Source of the DNA: Actinomycetes bacterium
Lineage (GTDB): Bacteria; Actinomycetota; Thermoleophilia; BMS3ABIN01
Direction of reading: 5' to 3'
Assembly (NCBI GenBank): GCA_024276735.1
Contig: JAJRWQ010000005.1
Location: 1-37,239 of the forward strand
DNA length: 37,239 bases
Shown: positions 14,138-24,292 of the stretch, one piece after another
Numbering within the stretch: the stretch's first letter is position 1
Layout: each line of letters starts with the position of its first letter
The notes under the pieces: generated by a model
What the model was told of the DNA's origin: nothing
What the model saw: only the letters and a program-made list of their open reading frames with translations
Database searches by the model: none
Position numbers and translations under genes: made by a program

Positions 14138-14671
14138 TTGTCACGCATAGGTAAGAAACCGGTGGAGATACCCGAAGGCGTCGAGGTGAAGATCGACGGC
14201 AGCCGCGTGCGCATCCAGGGGCCGAAGGGAAGCCTCGAGGCAAGCTTCTCGCCGGAGATGAAGATCTCGCAGCAGGACGGCAAGATCGTGGTGGAACGCC
14301 CCAGCGACCGCGGTGATCACCGCTCGCTGCACGGGCTGACGCGCTCGCTGATCGCCAACATGGTGGAGGGCGTCACCAGGGGCTTTCAGCGCGAGCTGGA
14401 GATCAACGGCGTCGGCTACCGGGCGCAGCTCAAGGGAAAGAACCTGGAGCTGGCGCTGGGATTCTCCCACCCGGTGATCGTGGAGCCGGAGCCCGATACC
14501 GAGTTCGAGGTGCCCAGCCAGAACCAGGTGATCGTCAAGGGCATCGACAAGCAGGTGGTGGGCCAGCTGGCGGCGAGGATCAGGGATATCCGTCCGCCCG
14601 AACCCTACAAGGGCAAGGGCGTGAAGTACGTTGAGGAACACATCCGCCGCAAGGTGGGCAAGAGAGCATAA
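14138..14671 (+). CDS. rplF: 50S ribosomal protein L6 (TTG start)
   Basis: MSRIGKKPVEIPEGVEVKI...IRPPEPYKGKGVKYVEEHIRRKVGK. Confidence 0.98.
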   Translation: MSRIGKKPVEIPEGVEVKIDGSRVRIQGPKGSLEASFSPEMKISQQDGKIVVERPSDRGDHRSLHGLTRSLIANMVEGVTRGFQRELEINGVGYRAQLKGKNLELALGFSHPVIVEPEPDTEFEVPSQNQVIVKGIDKQVVGQLAARIRDIRPPEPYKGKGVKYVEEHIRRKVGKRA

Positions 14672-14686
14672 ACCGGCGGAGGCAAG

Positions 14687-15055
14687 ATGACCAAGACTGC
14701 ACACGAACTGAAACGCAGGCAGAAGATGCGGCGGCGGCGCCATCGCCGCGTGCGCCGGAAGATATTCGGCAGCCCGGAGCGCCCGCGGTTGAGCGTATTC
14801 AGGAGCAACCGCCACATCTACGCGCAGCTGATCGACGATCTCGCCGGCCGCACCCTGGCCGCGGCCTCGTCCGCCGAGCTGGATGCGAACGGGCTCAGCA
14901 AGACCGAGCAGGCGGAGAAGGTGGGCGAGCTGCTCGCGGGACGGGCGCGCGAAAAGAACATCGAGAAGGTCGTCTTCGACCGTGGCGGTTACCTTTACCA
15001 TGGGCGCGTGAAGGCGCTGGCGGAAGGCGCACGCAAGGGCGGCATGCAATTCTGA
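14687..15055 (+). CDS. rplR: 50S ribosomal protein L18
   Basis: [31 protein letters not shown]...[20 protein letters not shown]. Confidence 0.97.
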   Translation: MTKTAHELKRRQKMRRRRHRRVRRKIFGSPERPRLSVFRSNRHIYAQLIDDLAGRTLAAASSAELDANGLSKTEQAEKVGELLAGRAREKNIEKVVFDRGGYLYHGRVKALAEGARKGGMQF

Positions 15056-15059
15056 CGAG

Positions 15060-15620
15060 GTGGAATCTGTGGAACGGCAAAACGGACAGGAAGAGAAGAG
15101 ACCGGAGCTGAAGGAAAAGGTGGTGGCCATCAACCGGGTGGCCAAGGTGGTCAAGGGCGGCCGGCGCTTCTCCTTCACGGCACTGGTGGTCGTCGGCGAC
15201 GGCGACGGCCAGGTGGGGGTCGGCTACGGCAAGGCCAAGGAGGTGCCGCTGGCCATTCAAAAGGCGGTGGAGGACGCCAAGAAGAACCTCTTCCGCGTCC
15301 CCCGCTACAAGACCACCATCACCCACGAGGTGATCGGCCGCTACGGCGCCGGGCGGGTGCTGCTGAAGCCGGCCAGCCCCGGCACCGGCATCATCGCCGG
15401 CGGCGGCGTGCGCGCGGTGCTGGAACTGGCGGGGATCAGGGACGTGCTGGCCAAGTGCCTGGGCACCACCAATCCCATCAACATGGTGCGCGCCAGCATC
15501 CAGGGGCTGCAGTCGCTGAAGGACCCGGTGGAAGTGGCGCGGCTGCGCGGCAAGACGGTGGCGGAGATTCTCGGCACCGGCGAGGAAGCGCCGGCGGGCA
15601 AGAAGGCGGAGACGGCATAG
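15060..15620 (+). CDS. rpsE: 30S ribosomal protein S5
   Basis: [48 protein letters not shown]. Confidence 0.97.
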   Translation: MESVERQNGQEEKRPELKEKVVAINRVAKVVKGGRRFSFTALVVVGDGDGQVGVGYGKAKEVPLAIQKAVEDAKKNLFRVPRYKTTITHEVIGRYGAGRVLLKPASPGTGIIAGGGVRAVLELAGIRDVLAKCLGTTNPINMVRASIQGLQSLKDPVEVARLRGKTVAEILGTGEEAPAGKKAETA

Positions 15621-15624
15621 CCGG

Positions 15625-15825
15625 GTGGATGACTTGAAACGTTTGAAGATTACCCAGAAGAAGAGCCTCATCGGCCGCATGCGCCGTCACCGGCGCACGG
15701 TGCGGGCGCTGGGGCTGAAGCGCATCAACCACACCGTGGTGCACGACGACACACCCCAGGTGCGGGGGATGATCGACCAGGTGGGCTACCTGGTGGAAGT
15801 CGAAGAAGTGAACGACGGCGACTGA
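15625..15825 (+). CDS. rpmD: 50S ribosomal protein L30
   Basis: [51 protein letters not shown]. Confidence 0.95.
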   Translation: MDDLKRLKITQKKSLIGRMRRHRRTVRALGLKRINHTVVHDDTPQVRGMIDQVGYLVEVEEVNDGD

Positions 15826-15841
15826 GTGAGAGGTTACCATC

Positions 15842-16369
15842 GTGGCCGAGAAGCAGGAAAAGCAGGAGAAAAAGCAGGCTGAACCGCAGGAGAAACCGCG
15901 GCGCATCGACCTCGGCTCCCTGAGCCCGCACCCGGGATCGCGGCACGCCCGCAAGCGGGTGGGCCGCGGGGAGGGCAGCGGTCACGGCAAGACTTCCGGC
16001 CGCGGCCAGAAGGGGCTCAACAGCCGTTCCGGCGGCGGCGTGCGGCCCGGTTACGAGGGTGGGCAAATGCCCATCTACATGCGGCTGGGCAAGCTGCGCG
16101 GCCCCAACAAGAAGATGAGCATGCCCATGGGGCCGTTCCGCACCTCGATGACCGGTGTCAACGTGGCGCGGCTGGCCTCCTTCGAGGCCGGCGCCGAGGT
16201 GACGCCGCAGGCGCTGGCGGCAGTCGGCATCATCAAGAAGGAAACGGAACGGGTGAAGATCCTCGGGCACGGTGAGCTGAAGGCGGCGCTGACGGTACGC
16301 GCCCATGCCTTCAGCAGGTCGGCGCGGGAAAAGATCGAGGCAGCAGGCGGCAAGGCGGAGGTCATATAG
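15842..16369 (+). CDS. rplO: 50S ribosomal protein L15
   Basis: LGSLSPHPGSRHARKRVGRGEGSGHGKTSGRGQKGLNSRSGG. Confidence 0.97.
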   Translation: MAEKQEKQEKKQAEPQEKPRRIDLGSLSPHPGSRHARKRVGRGEGSGHGKTSGRGQKGLNSRSGGGVRPGYEGGQMPIYMRLGKLRGPNKKMSMPMGPFRTSMTGVNVARLASFEAGAEVTPQALAAVGIIKKETERVKILGHGELKAALTVRAHAFSRSAREKIEAAGGKAEVI

Positions 16370-17620
16370 TTGTTCGCCTCGATGGCCAACGCCTGGAAGA
16401 TTCCCGAGCTCCGAACCAAGCTCATCTTCACCGCCGCCCTCATCGCCGTCTACCGCTTCGGCGCCCACGTCCCCGTTCCCGGCGTCGATATCGAGGCCAT
16501 CAACAATTTCGTCCAGGGGGGCCAGGCGGGGGTGCTGGGCTTCCTCAACCTCTTCTCCGGCGGCGCGCTCACGCGTTTCGCGGTCTTCGCCCTGGGCATC
16601 ATGCCCTACATCACCGCCTCGATCATCCTGCAGCTGCTCACCATGGCCTTTCCCTCGCTGAAGGAATTGGCCCGCGAGGGTGAGGCGGGACAGCAGAAGA
16701 TCACCCAGTACACCCGCTACCTCACCGTGGGGCTGGCCTTCTTCCAGGCCATCGGCTACACCATGCTCTTCAAGCAGTACGGGGCCCTGCCCAACTTCCA
16801 GTTCATCAACCTCTACGTGATCGTGATCACCCTGACCGCTGGTACCACCCTGCTGATGTGGATCGGCGAGCTGATCACCCAGCACGGCATCGGTAACGGC
16901 ATCTCGCTGCTGATCTATGCCAGCATCGTCGCCCGGCTGGTGCCGGCGCTCTCCAAGTTTCGCACCATGTCGCTGCCGTCGGTGATCATCTTCGTGGTGG
17001 TGGCGATAGTGGTGCTGGTGGGCATCGTGCTGGTGCAGGAAGGGCAGCGGCGGATTCCCATCCAGTACGCCAAGCGCCAGATCGGGCGCAAGATGACCAC
17101 CGGCGGCAGCACCTACCTGCCGCTGAGCATCAACATGGCAGGCGTGATCCCGGTGATCTTCGCCTCGGCGATCCTGATGTTCCCGCCCACGCTGGCGCAG
17201 ATGATACCCAACGACGCGATGCAGAGTTTTGCCAACTTCATGAGCCCCAGCAACTGGCCGTTCATGGTGCTGTTCGCGCTGCTGATCGTGGGCTTCACCT
17301 ATTTCTACACCGCGGTGCAGTTCGACCCCATCGAGCGGGCCAACGATCTCAAGAAGTACGGCGGCTTCATTCCCGGCATCAGGCCCGGCCGCCCCACGGC
17401 GATCTACCTGGACCGGGTGCTGACGCGGTTGACGCTGCCGGGAGCCATTTTCCTGGCGGCGATTGCGGTACTGCCCAACATTCTGATAGCGTTCAGGAGC
17501 GACATCACCTTCTACTTCGGCGGCACCTCGGTGCTGATCGTGGTAGGCGTGGCCCTGCAGACGATGAAGCAGATGGAGTCGCAGTTGCTGATGCGGCACT
17601 ACGAGGGGTTCCTGAAGTAG
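16370..17620 (+). CDS. secY: Preprotein translocase subunit SecY
   Basis: Multi-TM; YRFGAHVPVPGVD; GIGNGISLLIY; IPGIRPGRPTAIYLDRVLTRLTLPGA. Confidence 0.98.
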   Translation: MFASMANAWKIPELRTKLIFTAALIAVYRFGAHVPVPGVDIEAINNFVQGGQAGVLGFLNLFSGGALTRFAVFALGIMPYITASIILQLLTMAFPSLKELAREGEAGQQKITQYTRYLTVGLAFFQAIGYTMLFKQYGALPNFQFINLYVIVITLTAGTTLLMWIGELITQHGIGNGISLLIYASIVARLVPALSKFRTMSLPSVIIFVVVAIVVLVGIVLVQEGQRRIPIQYAKRQIGRKMTTGGSTYLPLSINMAGVIPVIFASAILMFPPTLAQMIPNDAMQSFANFMSPSNWPFMVLFALLIVGFTYFYTAVQFDPIERANDLKKYGGFIPGIRPGRPTAIYLDRVLTRLTLPGAIFLAAIAVLPNILIAFRSDITFYFGGTSVLIVVGVALQTMKQMESQLLMRHYEGFLK

Positions 17621-18411
17621 TGATCGCCCGCAGGTCTCCCGCCCAGATAGAGAAGATCGCCAGGGCCGGGGAGATCGTGGCCGGTTGCCTGGAGATGATG
17701 CGCAGCCGCTGCCGCGCGGGGGTGACCACGGCGGCGCTGGACGCCGCCGCGGAGGAGTATATCCGCCGGCGGGGCGGGGTGCCCACGTGCAAGGGATACC
17801 GGGGGTTTCCGGCCTCGATATGCGCCTCGCCCAACGAGGTGGTGGTGCACGGCATCCCCGGGGAGTACACGCTGGCGGAGGGGGACATCCTCAGCCTGGA
17901 CGTGGGGGTGACGCTGGCCGGCTGGGTGGCGGACGCCGCCCTCACCGTGGCGGTGGGGGACCCGGGGCGGCAGGCGAGCCGCCTGATGGAAGTGACCGCC
18001 GGCGCGCTGGCGGAGGGCATAAAGCGCTTCCGGGCGGGGAACCACCTGGGAGACATCTCCGCGGCGGTGCAGCGGCACGTGGAGAAGAACGGTTTTTCCG
18101 TGGTGCGGACGCTGGTGGGACACGGCATCGGCCGCCAGATGCACGAGGAGCCGCAGATACCGAACTACGGCTCCCCGGGCGAGGGGCCCAGGCTGGAAGA
18201 GGGCATGGTTTTCGCCATCGAGCCGATGGTGAACGCCGGCGGCGAGAAGGTTACCGTGGGCAAGGACAAGTGGGCGGTGTCCACGGCGGACGGCAGCCTG
18301 TCGGCGCATTTCGAGCACACGGTGGCGCTGACCGCCGACGGGCCGAGGATATTGACCGCCGGCGACGCGGCGGGGCAGGAAGGTTTGGACTCGGCCTCTA
18401 TGTTATGGTAA
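17620..18411 (+). CDS. map: Methionine aminopeptidase type I
   Basis: SLDVGV...DAALT, TLVGHGIGRQMHEEPQIPNYG, FAIEPMVNAG, HFEHTVALT metal-ligand motifs. Confidence 0.96.
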   Translation: MIARRSPAQIEKIARAGEIVAGCLEMMRSRCRAGVTTAALDAAAEEYIRRRGGVPTCKGYRGFPASICASPNEVVVHGIPGEYTLAEGDILSLDVGVTLAGWVADAALTVAVGDPGRQASRLMEVTAGALAEGIKRFRAGNHLGDISAAVQRHVEKNGFSVVRTLVGHGIGRQMHEEPQIPNYGSPGEGPRLEEGMVFAIEPMVNAGGEKVTVGKDKWAVSTADGSLSAHFEHTVALTADGPRILTAGDAAGQEGLDSASMLW

Positions 18412-18438
18412 CATTCGAGTTTGGCTCAAGTGGGGATT

Positions 18439-18660
18439 ATGACCAAGAAGGAAGAAGCGATAGAGTTGGAGGGCGAGGTCGTCGAGGCCCTGCCCAACAC
18501 CATGTTCAAGGTAAGGCTCGATAACGAGCACGAGGTGCTGGCTCACATATCGGGCAAAATGAGGATGCACTACATTCGCATCCTGCCCGGCGACCGGGTG
18601 AAGGTGGAGCTTTCGCCCTACGACCTGACCCGGGGCCGGATAACTTACAGGTTCAAGTAA
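18439..18660 (+). CDS. infA: Translation initiation factor IF-1 (alternative TTG start 18421)
   Basis: [65 protein letters not shown]. Confidence 0.96.
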   Translation: MTKKEEAIELEGEVVEALPNTMFKVRLDNEHEVLAHISGKMRMHYIRILPGDRVKVELSPYDLTRGRITYRFK

Positions 18661-18663
18661 GCG

Positions 18664-18777
18664 ATGAAGGTAAGATCGTCCGTAAAACCGATGTGCGAGA
18701 ACTGCAAGGTGATCCGCCGGCGCGGCAAGCTGCTGGTGATCTGTTCCAACCCCAGACACAAGCAGCGGCAGGGATAG
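18664..18777 (+). CDS. rpmJ: 50S ribosomal protein L36 (37 aa, not in supplied ORF track)
   Basis: Manual translation: [37 protein letters not shown]; CxxC...C...H zinc ligands. Confidence 0.96.
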   Translation: MKVRSSVKPMCENCKVIRRRGKLLVICSNPRHKQRQG

Positions 18778-18826
18778 CTGCAACGCCGCCCGGGGGCTCT
18801 CCCCGGAAGGACCCGGAGGTTTTGAA

Positions 18827-19201
18827 TTGGCGCGCATAGCAGGTGTGAACATACCCCGTGAGAAGCGGGTGGAAATAGGCCTCACCTACATCTACGGGGT
18901 AGGGCGCTCCACCTCGCGCAAGATCCTGGACGAGCTGGGCATCGACAAGGACACCTACGTCCGCGACCTCACCGACGAGGAGATCACCCGGCTGCGGGAC
19001 TACCTCGACCGCAACCTGCTGGTGGAAGGTGACCTGCGGCGGGGGCGCACGCAGAACATCAAGCGGCTGATGGAGATCGGCTGCTACCGCGGGCTCAGGC
19101 ACCGGCGGGGGATGCCGGTGCGGGGGCAGCGGACGAAGACCAACGCCCGCACCCGCAAGGGACCGCGGCGCACCGTGGGCGTCAAGCGCAAGAAGAGCTG
19201 A
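18827..19201 (+). CDS. rpsM: 30S ribosomal protein S13 (TTG start)
   Basis: [34 protein letters not shown]...[24 protein letters not shown]. Confidence 0.98.
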   Translation: MARIAGVNIPREKRVEIGLTYIYGVGRSTSRKILDELGIDKDTYVRDLTDEEITRLRDYLDRNLLVEGDLRRGRTQNIKRLMEIGCYRGLRHRRGMPVRGQRTKTNARTRKGPRRTVGVKRKKS

Positions 19202-19219
19202 CGGGAGGACCAGGGAGCA

Positions 19220-19615
19220 ATGGCACAGAGATCGGGCAAGGGCCGTTCGCGGCGGCGGGTGAAGAAGAACATTCCCGTGGGACAGGCCCATATCAAGACG
19301 TCGTTCAACAACACCATCGTTACGCTCACCGACAAGGAAGGCAACGTCATCGCCTGGGAGAGCGCCGGTTCCGCCGGCTTCAAGGGTTCGCGCAAGAGCA
19401 CGCCCTTCGCCGCCCAGGTGACCGCCGATTCCTGTGCCAAGAAGGGCATGGAGCACGGGCTGAAGAAGGTGGACGTCTTCGTGAAGGGGCCGGGCTCCGG
19501 CCGGGAGACCGCCATCCGCTCGCTGCAGGCGGCCGGCCTCGAGGTAATGAGCGTGAAGGACGTCACCCCGCAGCCGCACAACGGCTGCCGGCCGCGCAAG
19601 CGCCGGAGAGTCTGA
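19220..19615 (+). CDS. rpsK: 30S ribosomal protein S11
   Basis: [46 protein letters not shown]...[13 protein letters not shown]. Confidence 0.98.
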   Translation: MAQRSGKGRSRRRVKKNIPVGQAHIKTSFNNTIVTLTDKEGNVIAWESAGSAGFKGSRKSTPFAAQVTADSCAKKGMEHGLKKVDVFVKGPGSGRETAIRSLQAAGLEVMSVKDVTPQPHNGCRPRKRRRV

Positions 19616-19671
19616 GAAAAGTTTGAGAACAGGGTACCTGGAAGATCACGGAGATCGAGAGAGGTCAGAAC

Positions 19672-20292
19672 TTGGCTAAGGATACGTCACCAGCATGCAA
19701 GCAGTGTCGCCGTGAAGGCGAGAAGCTCTTCCTCAAGGGCGAGCGCTGTCTCGGCGACCGTTGCGCCATGGAGCGCCGCTCCTATCCCCCCGGGGAACAC
19801 GGCCGGCGGCGGGTGAAGCAGACCGAGTACCTGATGCAGCTGCGGGAGAAGCAGAAGGCGCGCCGCATCTACGGCATCCTGGAGAAGCAGTTCCGCAACT
19901 ATTACGAGAAGGCCAACCGCCAGGGCGGCATCACCGGTGAGAACCTGCTCAGGCTGCTGGAAACGCGCCTGGACAACGTCGTCTACCGGCTGGGCTTCGC
20001 CGTCTCCCGGAGACAGGCGCGGCAGCTGGTGCGCCACGGCCACTTCACCGTCAACGGGCGCCGGGTGAACATCCCCTCGTACCAGGTACGGCCTGACGAC
20101 GTCATCGCCGTCAGGGAAGGGTCCACCGCCCAGGATTCCATCCGCGAGGCCACCGAGCTCACCTCGCTGGTATCACCGTGGCTCCAGGCGGACCACGACA
20201 ACCTGAGCGGCACCATCCTGAAGTACCCGGAACGGGACGAGATCGATGCGCCGGTGCAGGAGCAGCTGATAGTGGAGCTCTACTCCAAGTAG
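19672..20292 (+). CDS. rpsD: 30S ribosomal protein S4, Cys4 zinc form (TTG start)
   Basis: [37 protein letters not shown]4 domain [31 protein letters not shown]. Confidence 0.97.
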   Translation: MAKDTSPACKQCRREGEKLFLKGERCLGDRCAMERRSYPPGEHGRRRVKQTEYLMQLREKQKARRIYGILEKQFRNYYEKANRQGGITGENLLRLLETRLDNVVYRLGFAVSRRQARQLVRHGHFTVNGRRVNIPSYQVRPDDVIAVREGSTAQDSIREATELTSLVSPWLQADHDNLSGTILKYPERDEIDAPVQEQLIVELYSK

Positions 20293-20322
20293 CGCCGGCG
20301 GCACTGGCACGACCAAACGAAC

Positions 20323-21297
20323 ATGGAGGATGAATTGCTCACTTTCCAGGTTCCGAAAATAACCCACGAACAGGTAGAGGACAACAAGGGCATCTTCGTC
20401 GTCGAGCCGCTGGACCGCGGCTTCGGCCACACCTTCGGCAATTCGCTGAGGCGGGTGCTGCTGTCGTCCCTCGGCGGCGCCGCCGTGAGCATGGTGAAGA
20501 TCGAGGGGGTCAAGCACGAGTTCTCCACCCTCCCCGGGGTCAAGGAGGACATCACCGATATCATCCTCAACGTCAAGCAGATCGTCTGCAAGCTTCACGG
20601 TGACGTCGACGAGGTGGATGTGGAGCTGGCGAAGTCGGGTGCGGGAGAAGTGATCGCCGGTGACATCGAGCTCCCCGCCGAGCTGGAGATCATCAACCCG
20701 GACCAGCACATCGCCACCCTGGGCAATAAGGCCAAGCTGGAGATGACGCTCACCGTCCGCAAGGGAACCGGGTACGCCTCCGCCGACGCCAACAAGCCCG
20801 AGGGGGCGGCCATCGGCATCATCCCCGTCGATTCCAACTTCTCGCCGGTGAGGAGGGTGTCCTACGAGGTGGACAGCGCCCGCGTGGGCCAGCGCACCGA
20901 CTTCGACAAGCTCACCCTGGAGATTACCACCGACGGCAGCATGTCGCCGGACGACGCCCTGCGCCAGGCGGCGCAGATCCTGATCTCGTCGCTGCAGATC
21001 TTCGTGGGCGAACACGAGCCCAGCGACGAGGAAGAGGCGGCGCTGGCGATCATGACCGCCGAGAGCGAGGAGGAGGAAAAGGGCAGCGCCGAGGACGACA
21101 TCCTCATCGAGGAGCTGGACATCGGCGTGCGCTCCTACAACTGCCTCAAGCGCGAGGGCATCCAGACCGTGGGTGACCTGATCAAGCGTACCGAGGCGGA
21201 GCTCCTGAACACGCCCAACTTCGGCAAGAAAAGCATCGAGGAAGTGAAGGAGAACCTGGCGAAGATCGGGCTTTCACTGAGGGACCCGGAGAGGTGA
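20323..21297 (+). CDS. rpoA: RNA polymerase subunit alpha
   Basis: [28 protein letters not shown]; alpha-[27 protein letters not shown]...[13 protein letters not shown]. Confidence 0.98.
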   Translation: MEDELLTFQVPKITHEQVEDNKGIFVVEPLDRGFGHTFGNSLRRVLLSSLGGAAVSMVKIEGVKHEFSTLPGVKEDITDIILNVKQIVCKLHGDVDEVDVELAKSGAGEVIAGDIELPAELEIINPDQHIATLGNKAKLEMTLTVRKGTGYASADANKPEGAAIGIIPVDSNFSPVRRVSYEVDSARVGQRTDFDKLTLEITTDGSMSPDDALRQAAQILISSLQIFVGEHEPSDEEEAALAIMTAESEEEEKGSAEDDILIEELDIGVRSYNCLKREGIQTVGDLIKRTEAELLNTPNFGKKSIEEVKENLAKIGLSLRDPER

Positions 21298-21301
21298 GAT
21301 C

Positions 21302-21655
21302 ATGAGGCACGCAAGGAACGGCCGCAAGCTGAACCGTGACTCGGCACACCGCAAGGCGCTGCTGGGGCACCTGGTCTGCTCGCTGATCGAGCACGGGCGC
21401 ATCCGCACCACGGTGAGCAAGGCCAAGGAGGCCCGGCCGCTGGCCGAGAAGATGGTGACCCTGGGCAAGCGGGGCGACCTCGCCGCCAGGCGCCAGGCGC
21501 TGGCGCGCCTGCGCAGCAAGGAGGCGGTGCATACCCTCTTCAGCGATATCGCCCCCCGCTTCGCCGAGCGGCAGGGAGGCTACACGCGGGTGGTGCGCCT
21601 GGGCCCGCGCAACGGCGACGCCGCCGAGATGGCCTACCTGGAGTTCGTCGAGTAG
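21302..21655 (+). CDS. rplQ: 50S ribosomal protein L17
   Basis: [60 protein letters not shown]. Confidence 0.98.
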   Translation: MRHARNGRKLNRDSAHRKALLGHLVCSLIEHGRIRTTVSKAKEARPLAEKMVTLGKRGDLAARRQALARLRSKEAVHTLFSDIAPRFAERQGGYTRVVRLGPRNGDAAEMAYLEFVE

Positions 21656-21692
21656 CCGTCCGGACGGCCGCCGGAGACACCGGGCCGCCACC

Positions 21693-21720
21693 AGGAGCGA
21701 GCCGCGACTCGCTCCTTTTT
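21693..21720 (+). terminator. Intrinsic terminator of the ribosomal protein super-operon
   Basis: aggagcgag-ccgcga-ctcgctcct followed by tttt. Confidence 0.85.
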
Positions 21721-21765
21721 CATCCCTTCCTGCTGGCGGCCGCGGGCGTCTGATAGAGTAGCGCC

Positions 21766-22596
21766 ATGGGACAGGCGATCATTTCCCTCAGAGACGTTTC
21801 CTACCGCTATCCCCAGGCGTCGCCGCAGCGGCGGCCCGCCCTGTCGGGCATCACCCTGGACATCGCCCCCGGCGAGTACGTGGCCGTCGCCGGCGCCAAC
21901 GGCTCCGGGAAATCGACGCTGGTGCGGATGCTGGACGCGCTGCTGTTGCCCACCGGGGGAACGGTCAGCATCGACGGCCTCGACACCCGCGAGGCGGCCA
22001 ACCGCGACCGCATCCGCGAGACGGTGGGGATGGTCTTCCAGGATCCCGACAGCCAGATCGTGGGAGCGACCGTGGCCGACGATATCGCCTTCGGCCTGGA
22101 GAACCTGGGGCTGCCGCCGGAGGAGATCGATGCCCGCCTGGCGGCGGTGGCAGGGCGCTTCGGGCTCACGGAGCTCCTGGAACGCGAGCCCTACCGGCTC
22201 TCGGGCGGGCAGAAACAGCGCACGGCACTGGCGGGCGTGGTGGCGCTGGAGCCCCGGGTGATCGTCCTGGACGAGCCCACCTCGATGCTCGACCCCCGCT
22301 CGCGGGAGCAGTTTCACGCCCTGGCCGCCGAGCTTTGGAGCGAGGGCACCACCATCGTCTACGTGACCCACCTGTTGGAGGAACTGGCACTGGCGGGGCG
22401 GGTGATCGTGCTCGACGCCGGCGTTATCGCCTTCGACGGCACGCCGCGGGAGCTGTGCGCAGCGCCGCGGCGAATGGAGGCGCTGGGGCTGGAACCGCCG
22501 CTGGCGGTGCGCCTCGCCCGGGCGCTGTCCCGGCGCGGCATCGAGCTGGAACCGCCGCTGACACTCGCGGAGCTGGCAAGGAGCGTATGCGGATAG
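21766..22596 (+). CDS. ecfA1: ECF transporter ATPase EcfA1
   Basis: Walker A GANGSGKST; Q-loop GMVFQDPDSQIVGATVADDIAFGLENLGLP; LSGGQKQRTALAG; LDEPTSMLDP. Confidence 0.93.
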   Translation: MGQAIISLRDVSYRYPQASPQRRPALSGITLDIAPGEYVAVAGANGSGKSTLVRMLDALLLPTGGTVSIDGLDTREAANRDRIRETVGMVFQDPDSQIVGATVADDIAFGLENLGLPPEEIDARLAAVAGRFGLTELLEREPYRLSGGQKQRTALAGVVALEPRVIVLDEPTSMLDPRSREQFHALAAELWSEGTTIVYVTHLLEELALAGRVIVLDAGVIAFDGTPRELCAAPRRMEALGLEPPLAVRLARALSRRGIELEPPLTLAELARSVCG

Positions 22597-23435
22597 AGCT
22601 CGACAACGTCAGCGTCGTTTTCGACACGGGGGTCTCGCCGCCGGTTACGGCCCTGGACGGGATCTCGCTGGCGGTGGCGCCCGGCGAGCGCCTGGGAATC
22701 GCCGGCCCGGTCGCCTCGGGCAAGTCCACCCTGCTGGCGGTGATGGCGGGCCTGGTGGAGCCCACGGGAGGACGCGTCCTCCACGACGGAAAGCCGGCAA
22801 CCCGGCGCCACCCGCCCGCCGCCCGCATCGGCCTGGCGCTGCAGTCGCCGGAAAAATGCCTGTTCGAGAAGACCGTCTTCGACGACGTCGCCTTTGCGCC
22901 CCGGCGGCTGGGCCTGGAGGGGGAGCGGCTGGCGGAGAGGGTGCGCCAGGCACTGGAGAGCATGGGCCTGGACCCGGAGGCATTCGGATCCCGCAGCCCC
23001 TTCTCGCTCAGCACCGGCGAGCAGCGGCGGGTGGCGCTGGCGGGGGTGATCGCCGCCGCTCCCCGGGTGCTGCTGCTGGACGAGCCCACCGCCTACCTCG
23101 ATCCCCCCAGCCGGCGCGACCTGTTGCAGCGGCTGCTGGCGATGAACGAGGAGCAGGGCATTACCATGGTGATGGTGGGGCACGACATGGACGAGATGAC
23201 CGCCTTCGCCCGGCGGCTGGTGCTGGTGGACGAGGGCCGCGTGGCCGCGGCGGGCGAAGCGGCAGGGCTGCTCACCGACGTGGGACTGCTGCGCCGCCAC
23301 CGCCTGCGCGAACCGGGCACGGTCAGCCTCTGCCGCCTGCTGGAGGCTGCCGGCGCCGGGCCGGTGCCGCCAACGCTGGACGAGGAGCGGCTGGTGGAGA
23401 TGCTGGCGGAGCGGGCGGGAGGGAAGGCACCATGA
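22587..23435 (+). CDS. ecfA2: ECF transporter ATPase EcfA2
   Basis: Walker A GPVASGKST; LQSPEKCLFEKTVFDDVAFAPRRLGL; LSTGEQRRVALAGV; LDEPTAYLD; overlaps ecfA1. Confidence 0.92.
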   Translation: MRIELDNVSVVFDTGVSPPVTALDGISLAVAPGERLGIAGPVASGKSTLLAVMAGLVEPTGGRVLHDGKPATRRHPPAARIGLALQSPEKCLFEKTVFDDVAFAPRRLGLEGERLAERVRQALESMGLDPEAFGSRSPFSLSTGEQRRVALAGVIAAAPRVLLLDEPTAYLDPPSRRDLLQRLLAMNEEQGITMVMVGHDMDEMTAFARRLVLVDEGRVAAAGEAAGLLTDVGLLRRHRLREPGTVSLCRLLEAAGAGPVPPTLDEERLVEMLAERAGGKAP

Positions 23436-24244
23436 GCCGGCTGCGGGCGAGCGCCACGCCGATCGGCCGTTACCATCCCGGGGATTCCCTGCTGCACCGG
23501 GCGGATCCCCGCAGCAAGCTGGTTGCTTCCGTCCTGTACGTGGCGGTGCTTTTCCTGGTGCGGGGGTACCCGCCCCTGCTGCTGATGGCCGGCCTCCTGG
23601 GCGCCGGCTTCCTGGTGGCCCGCGTTCCCCCCGCCTGGCTCTACCGGGGAATGCGGCCGGTGCTGCTGCTGGCGGCGGTCACCTTCGTCTTCCAGCTCTT
23701 TTTCTACGGGGAGGGCGCCACCGCCCACCTGGGGCCGCTGACCGTTTATCAGGAAGGCATCCGCGAGGGGGGGTTCCTGGCGGCCAGGCTAGTCCTGCTG
23801 GTGCTATCGGGCACGCTGCTGGTGCTGACCACCCAGCCCCTGAGCCTCACCGACGGCCTGGCCCGCCTGCTGTCGCCGCTGGCGCGCCTGCGCTTTCCCG
23901 TCTACGAGCTGGCGCTGATGATGACCATCGCCCTCCGCTTCATTCCCACGCTGCTGGACGAGTTCGAGCGCATCTCCCTCGCCCAGGCGGCACGGGGGGC
24001 GGACCTGGGCCGCGGCGGCCCCTGGTCGCGGGCCCGCAACACGCTGCCGGTGCTGGTGCCGCTCTTCGTGCTCAGCTTTCGCCGTGCCGACGACCTGGCG
24101 CTGGCGATGGAGGCCCGCTGCTGGCGCGGCGGCCGCGGCCGCACCTCGCGGCGCGTGCTCGCCTTCGGCTGGCGGGACGCGGTGCTGGCGGTGGCGGTCG
24201 CCGCCGTGCTGGCAGCCGCCCTGTGGATCGGCCGCTTTCGCTAG
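23432..24244 (+). CDS. ecfT: ECF transporter transmembrane subunit EcfT
   Basis: YHPGDSLLHRADPRSKLVASVLYVAVLFLV; ARG and EAR-type coupling motifs; ATGA overlap with ecfA2. Confidence 0.92.
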   Translation: MSRLRASATPIGRYHPGDSLLHRADPRSKLVASVLYVAVLFLVRGYPPLLLMAGLLGAGFLVARVPPAWLYRGMRPVLLLAAVTFVFQLFFYGEGATAHLGPLTVYQEGIREGGFLAARLVLLVLSGTLLVLTTQPLSLTDGLARLLSPLARLRFPVYELALMMTIALRFIPTLLDEFERISLAQAARGADLGRGGPWSRARNTLPVLVPLFVLSFRRADDLALAMEARCWRGGRGRTSRRVLAFGWRDAVLAVAVAAVLAAALWIGRFR

Positions 24245-24292
24245 CGGCCCCGGGGCAGCCGGGCGCCGGCGATCGTGTAGAATAAGCTCCTG

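Noticed and set aside
15725-17599. 624-aa minus-strand ORF
   Set aside because: Shadow of rplO/secY; no recognisable domain, crosses gene boundaries on the coding strand.
18385-18421. Possible promoter between map and infA (TTGGAC ... TATGGT)
   Set aside because: Spacing only ~13 bp and no extended -10; genes are probably co-transcribed.
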